NCBI RefSeq assembly: GCF_000472925.1
Contig: NZ_KI421478.1
Span: 40,136 to 104,135 of the forward strand
Reading direction: 5' to 3'
Length of the DNA: 64,000 bases
Origin: Bradyrhizobium sp. Ec3.3
GTDB taxonomy: Bacteria > Pseudomonadota > Alphaproteobacteria > Rhizobiales > Xanthobacteraceae
The notes below the pieces were generated by a model that saw only the letters and a program-made list of their open reading frames with translations, searched no databases and had not been told where the DNA came from. The position numbers and the translations under genes were made by a program. Of the stretch, positions 34,172-42,791 are shown piece after piece. The first letter of the stretch is position 1. Each line of letters starts with the position of its first letter.

Positions 34172-34975
34172 ATGCTGAGTCCCGACGAACTCGAACGCTA
34201 TGCCCGCCATATCGTGCTGCGCGATGTCGGCGGGCCGGGTCAGGCCGCGCTGAAGCAGGCCTCCGTGCTGGTGATCGGTGCCGGCGGTCTCGGCGCGCCG
34301 GCCCTGATGTATCTTGCCGCCGCCGGCATCGGCACGCTCGGCGTGGTCGATGACGACGTCGTGTCGCTCTCCAACCTTCAGCGCCAGGTCATCCACACGA
34401 CGCCCGATATCGGCCGGCACAAGGTCGAGAGCGCCGCGGAGCGGATCGCGGCCCTCAATCCGCATGTGCGCTTCGTCGGTCACGCCACCTGGCTCAACGC
34501 CGACAACGCGCTCGGCCTGATCGGCGATTACGACCTCGTGCTCGACGGCTCCGATAATTTCTCAACCCGCTATCTGGTTTCGGACGCCTGCTTCTTCGCG
34601 AAGAGGCCACTGATCACGGCCGCGCTCGGCACCTTCGACGGTTCGCTGACGACAATCCGCGCGCACGAAAAGAACGAGGCCGGTGAATTCAATCCGACCT
34701 ATCGCTGCCTGTTCCCGGAGGCGCCGCCGCCGGGCACCGTGCCGGCCTGCTCCGAAGCCGGCGTGATGGGCGCGCTCGCCGGCGTGCTGGGCTCGATGAT
34801 GGCGCTGGAAGCAATCCGTGAGATCGTCGGCTTCGGCGAGGGCCTGGTCGGCCGTCTGTTGATGCTGGATGCGCGCGCGATGCGCTTCGAGACGCTGCGC
34901 TACGCGCGCGATCCGGCCAATCCGCTCAACGGCGATGGACCCGTCTTCGACGATCTGAGCATCCACCGCGAGTAG
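34172..34975 (+). CDS. moeB: MoeB/ThiF-family adenylyltransferase (molybdopterin-synthase adenylyltransferase)
   Basis: An E1-like enzyme that adenylates the C-terminal Gly of a ubiquitin-like sulfur carrier such as MoaD or ThiS. The 267 residues contain RYARHIVLRDVGGPGQ, the nucleotide loop VIGAGGLGAPALMYLA (about 34-49), NLQRQVIHTTPDIGRHKVESA, DGSDNFSTRY, and the GSMMALEAIREIVG tail. There is no C-terminal rhodanese domain and no CxxC zinc site is evident, so MoeB versus ThiF cannot be decided here. AGAGGA lies upstream of the ATG at 34172, which I prefer over the ATG at 34148. Confidence 0.82.
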   Translation: MLSPDELERYARHIVLRDVGGPGQAALKQASVLVIGAGGLGAPALMYLAAAGIGTLGVVDDDVVSLSNLQRQVIHTTPDIGRHKVESAAERIAALNPHVRFVGHATWLNADNALGLIGDYDLVLDGSDNFSTRYLVSDACFFAKRPLITAALGTFDGSLTTIRAHEKNEAGEFNPTYRCLFPEAPPPGTVPACSEAGVMGALAGVLGSMMALEAIREIVGFGEGLVGRLLMLDARAMRFETLRYARDPANPLNGDGPVFDDLSIHRE

Positions 34976-34987
34976 TGGCGGGCTTGC

Positions 34988-35995
34988 TCAGCGCGCGAGC
35001 GGCCGCTCGCTGTCCAGATGTGCCATCTGCTCGGCGGCATAGCGCGTGCCGGAGGCGACATCCGGCGGGAAGGCTTTTGCGAGCGCCGCAAGATGCGCCG
35101 GCGTCAGTGTCACCTTGGTCGAGCCGAGCGCCTCGGTGAGACGGTTGCGGGTGCGGGCGCCGACCAGCGGCACGATCTCCTTGCCCTGCGCCGCCACCCA
35201 CGCGATCGCAACCTGCGCCGGCGTGGCACCGATCTCGGTAGCGATCGCACGCAGCGAGTCGACAAGCGCGAGATTGGCGTCGAGGTTCGCCCCGTGGAAG
35301 CGCGGGGTCATCAACCGGTAATCCCTGCCGGCCTTGCCGCTGTCCTTTGTCCAGTGGCCGCTGATCAGACCGCGCGACAGCACGCCATAGGCGGTGATGC
35401 CGATGCCGAGCTCGCGGCAGGTCTTCAAAATATCGCGCTCGATGCCGCGCGCGATCAGCGAATATTCGATCTGGAGATCGACGATCGGATGTACGGCGTG
35501 CGCGCGGCGAATGGTGTCGGAGCCAACCTCGGACAGGCCGATATGCCTGATGTAGCCGGCCTTCACCAGCTCGGCGATTCCGCCGATCGGCTCCTCGATC
35601 GGAACATTGGGATCGAGCCGCGCCGGGCGATAGATGTCGATGTAATCGGTGCCGAGCCGCTGAAGCGAATAGGCGAGGAAGTTCTTGATCGCGGCCGGCC
35701 GGCAATCGATTCCGGCGAATTCACCGGCGGGTCCGCGCAGCGCGCCGAATTTGACGCTGAGCTGCACCTTGTCGCGCGGGCGATCCTTCAACGCTTCCCG
35801 GATCAGCATTTCATTGTGGCCCATGGCGTAAAAGTCGCCGGTGTCGAGCAGCGTGATGCCCGCATCGAGCGCCGCATGGATCGTGGCGATGCTCTCATCG
35901 CGGTCGGCCGGTCCGTAGACCTCCGACATGCCCATGCAGCCGAGACCGATCGCAGTGACGGTGGGGCCGGTTGAACCGAGTTTGCGCTGTTCCAT
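34988..35995 (-). CDS. Aldo/keto reductase family oxidoreductase
   Basis: A 335-residue NADP-dependent (beta/alpha)8 oxidoreductase of unknown substrate. MEQRKLGSTGPTVTAIGLGCMGMSE begins the barrel, TGDFYAMGHNE carries the catalytic Tyr, LSVKFG the catalytic Lys. The third tetrad residue, usually a His in a YxHRxD-type motif, is replaced (DIYRPARLDPN). GLSEVGSDTIRRA and KEIVPLVGARTRNRLTEAL (NADP region) follow. It is divergent from a LysR gene at 36112 across 116 bases, so that regulator may control it. Confidence 0.9.
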   Translation of the reverse strand: MEQRKLGSTGPTVTAIGLGCMGMSEVYGPADRDESIATIHAALDAGITLLDTGDFYAMGHNEMLIREALKDRPRDKVQLSVKFGALRGPAGEFAGIDCRPAAIKNFLAYSLQRLGTDYIDIYRPARLDPNVPIEEPIGGIAELVKAGYIRHIGLSEVGSDTIRRAHAVHPIVDLQIEYSLIARGIERDILKTCRELGIGITAYGVLSRGLISGHWTKDSGKAGRDYRLMTPRFHGANLDANLALVDSLRAIATEIGATPAQVAIAWVAAQGKEIVPLVGARTRNRLTEALGSTKVTLTPAHLAALAKAFPPDVASGTRYAAEQMAHLDSERPLAR

Positions 35996-36111
35996 GATGG
36001 CTCTCCTCGAATGGCGGGCAGGCTGCGCCGCGTGATGAGGTCAGATATGCGCATGGCCGATTACGCCGATAAGCTGGACAATTCAGAATAGCTTGTTCAT
36101 CATATCGAACA

Positions 36112-37023
36112 ATGGCCGATCCTGACCTGCGTGATCTCGACGTCTTCGTTGCTGTCGCCCGCACCCGCAACTTCCGGCGCGCGGCGCAGGACATTCGCGT
36201 ATCCGTGTCGAGTCTCAGTCAGCGCCTACGAGATCTGGAGGAGCGCCTCGGCGTCCGTCTGATGAACCGCACCACCCGCAGCGTCGCGCTGACCGAGGCA
36301 GGCGAGCTGCTGCTGTCGCGCGTGGCCCCGGCGCTGCGGGATGTTGGTAATGCCCTCGATCAGGTCCGGGGCCTGCGCGAGGTTGCGTCGGGCCGCCTGC
36401 GCATCAATGCGCCGCCGCCGGCGGTCGATCTGGTGTTGGCACCGATGGTCGGGCCGTTCCTCGCGGCCTATCCGCAGGTCGATCTCGACATCGTTTCCGA
36501 AAGCGGTTTCGTCGACATCGTCAGTGCGGGCTTCGATGCCGGCGTGCGCTATGGCGAGCATCTCGCGCAGGACATGGTGGCGATCTCGCTGAGCGGTCCG
36601 CAAAGCTATGTCGTCGTCGCATCACCCGATTACGTCGCGCGGCGCGGCATGCCCCGGCACCCGAAAGATTTGCTCGACCATGATTGCATCCGCGCCCGCT
36701 ACAGCAGCGGCGTCATGCACGATTGGGAATTCGAGAAGGGCGGCCAGATCATGAAAGTCGATCCACCGGCCAAGCTGATCTCGACCAACATGGGTCTTGC
36801 CATGCGTGCCGCGCTGGACGGCGCTGGCATCTGGGCAAGCCTTGATGGCTATGTCGGCGAAGCCCTGAAGTCCGGTGCGCTGGTGAGCATGCTGGAGGAT
36901 TGGTGCGAGCCGTTTCCGGGACCGTTCCTGTACTATCCGAGCCGGCGCCAAACGCCGCCCGCGCTGCGCGCCTTCATCGATTTCGTCGCCGGCTGGCGCA
37001 AACGCGAGACGCGCGAACAATAA
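36112..37023 (+). CDS. LysR-family transcriptional regulator
   Basis: A 303-residue LysR-type regulator. The N-terminal winged helix (DLDVFVAVARTRNFRRAAQ, VSSLSQRLRDLEERLG, LMNRTTRSVALTEAG) is followed by a periplasmic-binding-protein-like effector domain from about 90. The helix-turn-helix and the length are typical, but the effector is unknown. Its gene is divergent from the aldo/keto reductase, the usual LysR layout, and its stop is only three bases from the convergent 2-hydroxyacid dehydrogenase stop. Confidence 0.9.
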   Translation: MADPDLRDLDVFVAVARTRNFRRAAQDIRVSVSSLSQRLRDLEERLGVRLMNRTTRSVALTEAGELLLSRVAPALRDVGNALDQVRGLREVASGRLRINAPPPAVDLVLAPMVGPFLAAYPQVDLDIVSESGFVDIVSAGFDAGVRYGEHLAQDMVAISLSGPQSYVVVASPDYVARRGMPRHPKDLLDHDCIRARYSSGVMHDWEFEKGGQIMKVDPPAKLISTNMGLAMRAALDGAGIWASLDGYVGEALKSGALVSMLEDWCEPFPGPFLYYPSRRQTPPALRAFIDFVAGWRKRETREQ

Positions 37024-37026
37024 ATC

Positions 37027-38028
37027 TCAGAGCATGCTCGGTAGCACGCGATCCGGCGGCTTGTGAGCGTCGAGGAAGGTGCGGATGTTGATGATCACCT
37101 TCTCGCCCATGTCGACGCGGCCTTCGATGGTGGCCGAGCCCATGTGCGGCAGCAGCGTCACCTTGCCGGCTTTCGCGAGCCGCACCAGCTTCGGATTGAC
37201 CGCGGGCTCGTGCTCGTAGACGTCGAGGCCGGCGCCGCCGATCTCGCCGGCTTCGATCAGCTTGATCAGCGTATCCTCGTCGGTCACCTCGCCGCGCGCG
37301 GTGTTGACGATATAGGCCTCTTTCCGGATCAGCTTCAGCCGCCGTGCCGAGAGCAGGTGATAGGTCGCAGGCGTGTGCGGACAGTTCACCGAGATGATGT
37401 CCATCCGCGCCAGCATCTGGTCGAGGCTTTCCCAATAGGTCGCGCCAAGCTCCTCAGCGATCTTCGGGGCGACGGGACGGCGATTGTGATAGTGGATCTG
37501 CAGGCCGAAGGCGCGGGCACGGCGCGCCACGGCCTGGCCGATGCGGCCCATGCCGACAATGCCGAGGCGCTTGCCGCCGATGCGATGGCCGAGCATCCAG
37601 GTCGGCGACCAGCCCGCCCAGGGTTTGCCTTCCGTGAGCACCGAGGCGCCCTCGATCAGCCGGCGCGGCACCGCGAGGATCAGCGCCATGGTCATGTCGG
37701 CGGTGTCCTCGGTCAGAACCTTCGGCGTGTTGGTGACGGTGATGCCGCGCGCATGCGCCGCCTCGACGTCGATATTGTCGACACCGTTGCCGAAATTCGC
37801 GATCAGGCGAAGCTTGCAGTCGGGCTGGTTGATGATGTCGGCGTTGATATGGTCGGTCACCGTCGGGACCAGCACTTCGGCCGTGCGCGCGGCCTCCGCG
37901 ATCTGCTCCCGCGACATCGGGGTGTCGTCAAGATTGATCCGGGCGTCGAACAATTCGCGCATGCGCGTCTCGATCGAGTCCGGCAGCTTGCGTGTCACGA
38001 CGACGAGGGGTTTTTTCTTGACCGACAT
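37027..38028 (-). CDS. D-2-hydroxyacid dehydrogenase (glyoxylate/hydroxypyruvate reductase-like)
   Basis: A 333-residue NAD(P)-dependent dehydrogenase, most like D-glycerate dehydrogenase. It has the nucleotide loop GIVGMGRIGQAVARRARAFG (about 155-174 in part), the catalytic Arg in VNTARGEVTDED, the Glu region GLDVYEHEP, and the catalytic His in LPHMGSAT. The N-terminus (VVVTRKLPD, MRELFDARIN) fits the glyoxylate reductase group. The substrate cannot be fixed from sequence alone. Confidence 0.88.
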   Translation of the reverse strand: MSVKKKPLVVVTRKLPDSIETRMRELFDARINLDDTPMSREQIAEAARTAEVLVPTVTDHINADIINQPDCKLRLIANFGNGVDNIDVEAAHARGITVTNTPKVLTEDTADMTMALILAVPRRLIEGASVLTEGKPWAGWSPTWMLGHRIGGKRLGIVGMGRIGQAVARRARAFGLQIHYHNRRPVAPKIAEELGATYWESLDQMLARMDIISVNCPHTPATYHLLSARRLKLIRKEAYIVNTARGEVTDEDTLIKLIEAGEIGGAGLDVYEHEPAVNPKLVRLAKAGKVTLLPHMGSATIEGRVDMGEKVIINIRTFLDAHKPPDRVLPSML

Positions 38029-38356
38029 GTCCTGCTCTCATGAGGCTTCGCTGGCCGCCTCTGTGGTCAAAGGCTTACCGTTCAGACCTCATTAACCCGG
38101 TTGTTCGACACTGGCCTTGCCGCATCGTCCCCGGCGTTTCCTTCAAGCTCTCCCGACGTTTCCGGCCGGAAAATCGGGCCAAACTGGTTTGTTAGACGCT
38201 CGTCCTCTCTAGCAGATGGCCGGGCCAAGACAAGAACCACGGCAGCGGAGGGAAAGACCCGCGTGGGGCGGGGAGAGGACATGCGGCATGGATTTGGAAG
38301 TGATTTCTCGGAATTCGGCTCGCTTGCGCCAGGGTTCCGGCAGGAGACGGGTCGTG
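38029..38356. other. Divergent intergenic region upstream of the SH3 protein
   Basis: This 328-base gap separates the divergent dehydrogenase and SH3-domain genes. The plus-strand frame is open from 38216, but residues before the ATG at 38357 lack a signal peptide or any similarity. I see no separate gene or strong palindrome here. Confidence 0.5.
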
Positions 38357-38884
38357 ATGGCGTTGGGGCGTTTTTGGTCGGTGGTGGTGCTCGTCTTGGG
38401 TTGGCTGGGCGCATCGGTCAGCCCCGGACATTCGGCCAAGGACGCGGTTCAGACCGCGAGCGGCCTTCCCGTGCCGCGCTATGTCAGCCTCAAATCCGAC
38501 CATGTGAATGTCCGCGCCGGCCCGACCAAGGACAACGATGTGGCCTGGGTCTACACCCGCGCCGGCCTGCCGGTCGAAATTACCGCCGAGTTCGAGAACT
38601 GGCGCCGGGTGCGCGATTCCGAAGGCGCCGAGGGCTGGGTCTATCATTCATTGCTGTCGGGGCGCCGCACCGCGGTCGTCACCATGAAGCACAAGGACGA
38701 TCTCGCGCCGATCTATGATCGCGCCGACACCGAGAGCGCGGTCGCCGCAAAGCTCCAGGCCGGCGTCGTCGCCCAGGTCAAGAAATGCACCACAGGCTGG
38801 TGCCACGTCATGGGCAACGGTTTCGACGGCTGGATCCAGCAGGAGCGGCTCTGGGGCGTCTACTCCGACGAGCTGGTGAACTGA
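38357..38884 (+). CDS. Exported SH3-domain protein
   Basis: A 175-residue secreted protein. Residues 1-27 form a signal peptide (MALGRFWSVVVLVLGWLGAS). Two bacterial SH3-like segments follow. The first has KSDHVNVRAGPTKDNDVAWVY (SDHVNVRAGP is the classic start) and ends EGWVYHSLLSGRR; the second has RADTESAVAAKLQ, CTTGWCHVMGNGFDGWIQQERLWGV. Such proteins usually bind peptidoglycan; the exact role is unknown. The start at 38357 is preceded by AGGAGA (38342-38347). Confidence 0.82.
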   Translation: MALGRFWSVVVLVLGWLGASVSPGHSAKDAVQTASGLPVPRYVSLKSDHVNVRAGPTKDNDVAWVYTRAGLPVEITAEFENWRRVRDSEGAEGWVYHSLLSGRRTAVVTMKHKDDLAPIYDRADTESAVAAKLQAGVVAQVKKCTTGWCHVMGNGFDGWIQQERLWGVYSDELVN

Positions 38885-38893
38885 CGCCGCAGG

Positions 38894-38998
38894 CGTCATC
38901 CCGGGGCGATGCGTCAGCATCGCAATCCGGGATCTCGAGATTCCCCGAAGCGCAATTGCGCTCGGAGGTCTGGTGCTCGCGCACCATCCCGGAATGAC
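38894..38998. repeat. GTCATTCCGGGG-type palindromic repeat
   Basis: GTCATCCCGGGGCGATGC and CATCCCGGAATGAC are inverted outer ends, with GCAATCCGGGAT and ATTCCCCGAAGCG modules between. A related element lies at 61751-61830. It separates the SH3 gene from the convergent irr gene. Confidence 0.7.
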
Positions 38999-39004
38999 CA
39001 CGCA

Positions 39005-39034
39005 AATAAAAATGGCCGGGACAAGCCCGGCCAT
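39005..39034 (-). terminator. Intrinsic terminator of irr
   Basis: On the minus strand ATGGCCGGG pairs with CCCGGCCAT (39012-39020 and 39026-39034) over a 5-base loop and is followed by TTTTTATTT. It lies 27 bases after the irr stop. Confidence 0.85.
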
Positions 39035-39061
39035 GACGATCTCTCGTCCTGTTTCGAGAAC

Positions 39062-39553
39062 TCAGCGCTTCTTGCGCAGGCGCACCACCATGTCGATGCG
39101 CGCGATCTCGTAGCCCTCGGGCACGTCGGGCATCTTCGAGAGCGCCAGATGCGGGTCGGGAATGTCGACCAGCTCGTGGCTGTTCTCGAGATAATAGTGG
39201 TGGTGCGTGGTGACGTTGGTGTCGAAATAGGTCTTGGTGCCGTCGACGCTGACCTGGCGCAGCAGACCGGCATCGGTAAGCTGGTTCAGCGTGTTGTAGA
39301 CGGTCGCCAGCGACACCGGAACCTTGGCCAGCGTCGCTTCCTCGTAGAGCATTTCGGCGGTGAGGTGCCGGGCACCCTTGCCGAACAGCAGCCAGCCCAG
39401 CGCCATGCGCTGGCGCGTCGGGCGAAGCCCGGCGGCCTGGAGCATTTCGTTGACGTCGTGCCACGGGCAGCCGGTCAGGGCCGGCTGGCGTCCGGAGTGG
39501 AGGGACGCGGAATGGGCGGTTTCGTCATGGTGGTTCGGGGCGCTATCGCTCAT
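39062..39553 (-). CDS. irr: Iron response regulator Irr (Fur family)
   Basis: A Fur-superfamily regulator that is degraded or inactivated by heme and represses or activates iron and heme genes. The 163 residues contain the N-terminal heme-regulatory motif GCPWHD with Cys29, the winged-helix segment LRPTRQRMALGWLL, VSLATVYNTLNQLTDAGLL, and the His-cluster THHHYY (His117-119), which matches the second heme site reported for B. japonicum Irr. The pattern distinguishes it from Fur and Mur. It is divergent from fabA; a Fur/Irr-like site set lies in its promoter region. Confidence 0.96.
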   Translation of the reverse strand: MSDSAPNHHDETAHSASLHSGRQPALTGCPWHDVNEMLQAAGLRPTRQRMALGWLLFGKGARHLTAEMLYEEATLAKVPVSLATVYNTLNQLTDAGLLRQVSVDGTKTYFDTNVTTHHHYYLENSHELVDIPDPHLALSKMPDVPEGYEIARIDMVVRLRKKR

Positions 39554-39905
39554 TTCCGATTTCAGGGCACGCGAGGAAAAACACTATTGTTCTGCAATAT
39601 ATGGACGGATAGATGCAGATGCAAGTTTCTCGCAACTAGAGCGGTTCTAAGTCGGTCCGGAACCGGGACGAGATGCGATCATTTTACCCTGTAAAGGGCG
39701 CTTTGACGCCGGGAGGGCCTATGATAGAGAGCGCGCGGTCCCGCTTAACCGATTTTGGCGCAGCCGGGCTCAACGAGGCTTGGCCCGCGGTCCGTCCGGT
39801 CACGCGGTTTTCGCGCCTGACAACGGCGAATGGCGCTCCTTCCGTCGAGAAACGGGGCCATTCTCGCCAAAACTGCCCCATCGGGATTTGAACAGAGGCT
39901 CCGGG
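39554..39905. other. irr-fabA divergent control region
   Basis: This 352-base gap holds the irr promoter elements (39596-39650) near irr. The remaining 250 bases toward fabA show no convincing gene. The fabA promoter must lie in it; the fabA frame is open upstream but translates to a non-homologous stretch. Confidence 0.6.
39596..39650 (-). promoter_or_regulatory. irr promoter with Fur-like direct repeats and an ICE-like site
   Basis: Reading the minus strand: -35 TTGCAT (39619-39624), a 17-base spacer and -10 TATATT (39596-39601). Two direct TGCATC hexamers at 39612-39623, with a weaker third (TATCCG, 39606-39611), overlap the -35 region and match the described Bradyrhizobium Fur site, three imperfect hexamer repeats in the irr promoter. 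Upstream, TTAGAA-CCG-CTCTAG (39636-39650) resembles the iron control element TTAGAA-N3-TTCTAA bound by Irr. Confidence 0.6.
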
Positions 39906-40427
39906 ATGCTGAACAGGCGCAACGGTTACGAATACGAGGATTTGCTGGCGTGTGCCCGCGGCGAGATGTTCGGCCCAGGCAACGCCCAGTTGCCGCTGCC
40001 GCCGATGCTGATGTTCGACCGCATCACGGAAATTTCGGATACCGGCGGCGAGTTCGGCAAGGGGCTGGTGCGGGCCGAGCTCGACGTCAAGCCGGACCTC
40101 TGGTTCTTCGGCTGCCATTTCAAGAACGACCCGGTGATGCCGGGCTGCCTAGGCCTCGACGCGCTCTGGCAGATGGTCGGGTTCTACCTCGGCTGGATCG
40201 GCGGCGAGGGACGCGGCCGCGCGCTGGGGTTGAGCGAGTTGAAGTTCGGCGGCCAGGTGCTGCCCGAGGCCCGCAAGGTCGTGTACCAGGTCGATATCAA
40301 GCGCGTAATGCGCTCAAAGCTGGTGTTGGGCATTGCCGACGGGTGGCTTTCGGTCGACGACACGATTATCTATCGCGCCAAGGATCTGAAGGTCGGCCTG
40401 TTCAAGCAGGGCACGAGCCTGGGCTGA
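39906..40427 (+). CDS. fabA: 3-hydroxydecanoyl-ACP dehydratase / isomerase
   Basis: Dehydrates 3-hydroxydecanoyl-ACP and isomerises trans-2 to cis-3-decenoyl-ACP, the branch point of anaerobic unsaturated fatty acid synthesis. The 173-residue hotdog protein has FFGCHFKNDPVMPGCLGLDALWQ split about the catalytic His71 and Asp85, and ALGLSELKFGGQVLPEARKV. The start ATG at 39906 is preceded by AGAGG. It is first of fabA-fabB-fabI and divergent from irr. Confidence 0.96.
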   Translation: MLNRRNGYEYEDLLACARGEMFGPGNAQLPLPPMLMFDRITEISDTGGEFGKGLVRAELDVKPDLWFFGCHFKNDPVMPGCLGLDALWQMVGFYLGWIGGEGRGRALGLSELKFGGQVLPEARKVVYQVDIKRVMRSKLVLGIADGWLSVDDTIIYRAKDLKVGLFKQGTSLG

Positions 40428-40475
40428 AGCAAGGCGCATCAATTTGAAGGCGACAACGATTAGGGCGAGGCGGTC

Positions 40476-41699
40476 ATGAGGCGGGTTGTGGTCACCGGGA
40501 TGGGCATTGTCTCGTCCATCGGAAACAACACCCAGGAAGTGCTTGCGAGCCTTCACGAGGCGAAGTCAGGCATCTCGCGGGCAGAGAAATATGCCGAGAT
40601 GGGCTTCCGCTCGCAGGTGCAGGGCGAGCCGACGCTCGATCCCGCCGCTGTGATCGACCGGCGCGCGATGCGCTTCCTCGGCCAGGGCGCCGCGTGGAAT
40701 CACATCGCAATGGAGCAGGCGATCCAGGATTCCGGCCTCGGGCCTGACGAAGTCTCCAACATCCGCACCGGCATCATTATGGGCTCAGGCGGCCCGTCGG
40801 CCCGCACCATCGTCGAATCCGCCGACATTACCCGCAGCAAGGGACCGAAGCGTGTCGGACCTTTCGCGGTGCCGAAGGCGATGTCGTCGACGGCGTCCGC
40901 GACGCTCGCGACCTGGTTCAAGATCAAGGGCGTGAACTATTCGATCTCGTCGGCCTGTGCGACGTCGAACCATTGCATCGGCAATGCCTACGAGACGATC
41001 CAGATCGGCAAGCAGGACATCATCTTCGCCGGCGGTTGCGAGGAATTGGACTGGTCGCTGTCGGTCCTGTTCGACGCCATGGGCGCGATGTCCTCGAAAT
41101 ACAACGACACGCCCGCCACCGCCTCGCGTCCCTATGACGTCAATCGCGACGGCTTCGTCATCGCAGGCGGCGCCGGTGTGCTGGTGCTGGAAGAGCTCGA
41201 GCATGCCAAGGCGCGCGGCGCGCGCATCTATGGCGAGATCGTCGGTTATGGCGCGACGTCGGATGGTTACGACATGGTCGCGCCGTCGGGTGAAGGCGCC
41301 GACCGCTGCATGCGCATGGCGATGTCGACCGTCAAGACCAAGGTCGATTACATCAACCCGCACGCCACCTCGACGCCGGCGGGTGATCCGCCGGAGATCG
41401 AGGCGATCCGGAAGGTGTTCGGCGTCGGCGAGAAGTGCCCGCCGATCTCCGCCACCAAGGCGCTCACCGGCCATTCGCTGGGCGCAACCGGCGTGCAGGA
41501 GGCGATTTACTCGCTGCTGATGATGAACAACGGCTTCATCTGCGAGAGCGCGCACATCCAGGAGCTCGATCCGGTGTTCGCCGACATGCCGATCGTGCGC
41601 AAGCGCATCGACAACGCCAAGATCGGCACCGTGCTGTCGAACTCCTTCGGCTTCGGCGGCACCAACGCCACGCTGGTGTTCAGCCGGCTGGATGCGTGA
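40476..41699 (+). CDS. fabB: 3-oxoacyl-ACP synthase I
   Basis: Condenses malonyl-ACP with acyl-ACP and extends the cis-3-decenoyl chain. The 407-residue thiolase-fold enzyme has the nucleophile region SSACATSNHCIG (Cys about 163), the catalytic His in PHATSTPAGD (Thr-Ser variant of NTHGTSTP), the second His in ALTGHSLGATG, and FGFGGTNATLVF near the end. It follows fabA by 48 bases, and the fabA/fabB partnership supports FabB rather than FabF. Confidence 0.95.
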   Translation: MRRVVVTGMGIVSSIGNNTQEVLASLHEAKSGISRAEKYAEMGFRSQVQGEPTLDPAAVIDRRAMRFLGQGAAWNHIAMEQAIQDSGLGPDEVSNIRTGIIMGSGGPSARTIVESADITRSKGPKRVGPFAVPKAMSSTASATLATWFKIKGVNYSISSACATSNHCIGNAYETIQIGKQDIIFAGGCEELDWSLSVLFDAMGAMSSKYNDTPATASRPYDVNRDGFVIAGGAGVLVLEELEHAKARGARIYGEIVGYGATSDGYDMVAPSGEGADRCMRMAMSTVKTKVDYINPHATSTPAGDPPEIEAIRKVFGVGEKCPPISATKALTGHSLGATGVQEAIYSLLMMNNGFICESAHIQELDPVFADMPIVRKRIDNAKIGTVLSNSFGFGGTNATLVFSRLDA

Positions 41700-41711
41700 T
41701 TGTTCGATTTG

Positions 41712-41831
41712 GTCATGCCCCGCGAAGGCGGGCCATCCAGTACGCCGCGGCCTCTCGATTTATCACGAACCGTCCTGGAATACTGGATCGCCCGCTCCAG
41801 TGCGCAAGTGCGCACAAGGCGGGCGATGACG
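41712..41831. repeat. Palindromic repeat between fabB and fabI
   Basis: GTCATGCCCCGCGAAGGCGGG and GGCGGGCGATGAC are inverted outer ends, with CCATCCAGTACGCC and GGAATACTGGATCGCCC as inner inverted arms. It is another dispersed Bradyrhizobium family, located in the fabI leader. Confidence 0.75.
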
Positions 41832-41853
41832 TCGAAATGGGAGCTATGAGGCG

Positions 41854-42651
41854 ATGGAAGGTCTGATGAAAGGCAAGCGCGGTCTGATCATGGGCATCGC
41901 CAATGATCACTCGATCGCCTGGGGCATGGCGAAGGCGCTGCATGCCCACGGCGCCGAGCTTGCCTTCACCTTCCAGGGCGATGCCCTAGGCAAGCGCGTC
42001 AAGCCGCTGGCGGAGTCTCTTGGCGTGGAATTGGTGCTGCCTTGCGACGTCGAGGACATCGCCAGTGTCGATGCCACATTCGCTGCCTTGCGCGAAAAGT
42101 GGGGCAAACTCGATTTTGTGATCCACGCGATCGGCTTTGCCGACAAGAACGAGCTGAAGGGCCGCTACGCCGACACCAGCCGCGAGAATTTTTCGCGCAC
42201 CATGGTGATCTCCTGCTTCTCGTTCACGGAAGTGGCCAAGCGCGCTGCCGAACTGATGACGGAGGGCGGCAGCATGATCACGCTGACCTTCGGCGCCTCC
42301 ATGCGCGCGATGCCGAATTACAACGTGATGGGCGTGGCCAAGGCGGCGCTGGAAGCCTCGGTGCGTTATCTCGCCGCCGATTTCGGTCCACGAGGCATCC
42401 GCGTCAATGCGATCTCTGCAGGCCCCATCCGCACGCTCGCCGGCTCGGGCATCGGCGAGGCACGCGCGATGTTCGCTTTCCAGCAGAAGCATGCGCCGCT
42501 CCGCCGCGGCGTCACGCTCGACGAACTCGGCGGCTCGGCGCTGTATCTGCTGTCGGATCTGTCCGGCGGCGTCACCGGCGAGGTGCACTACGTCGATTCC
42601 GGCTACAACATCGTCCTGATGCCGAAGCCGGAAGATCTGAAGGCGGAATGA
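41854..42651 (+). CDS. fabI: Enoyl-ACP reductase (NADH)
   Basis: Catalyses the last reduction in fatty-acid elongation. The 265-residue SDR enzyme shows the FabI-type nucleotide motif MGIANDHSIAWGMA (about 13-26), HAIGFADKNELKG, the catalytic Tyr/Lys pair in NYNVMGVAKAALEAS (Tyr-x6-Lys), and IRVNAISAGPIRTLAG. The triclosan-sensitive FabI fold is clear. It is third in fabA-fabB-fabI. Confidence 0.95.
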   Translation: MEGLMKGKRGLIMGIANDHSIAWGMAKALHAHGAELAFTFQGDALGKRVKPLAESLGVELVLPCDVEDIASVDATFAALREKWGKLDFVIHAIGFADKNELKGRYADTSRENFSRTMVISCFSFTEVAKRAAELMTEGGSMITLTFGASMRAMPNYNVMGVAKAALEASVRYLAADFGPRGIRVNAISAGPIRTLAGSGIGEARAMFAFQQKHAPLRRGVTLDELGGSALYLLSDLSGGVTGEVHYVDSGYNIVLMPKPEDLKAE

Positions 42652-42791
42652 GCCTTCCGAGGCCCGACCGGGGCCGCGGCGCCTCCTCGCACCCCACGAT
42701 CATGGGGCAGACTCGGCAATAGGATGATGTTTCCTGCGCCCGGTAGCGCCGCACGACCGGCGCGTCCCGCGGTTCGGGAGGAATCTTGCCG

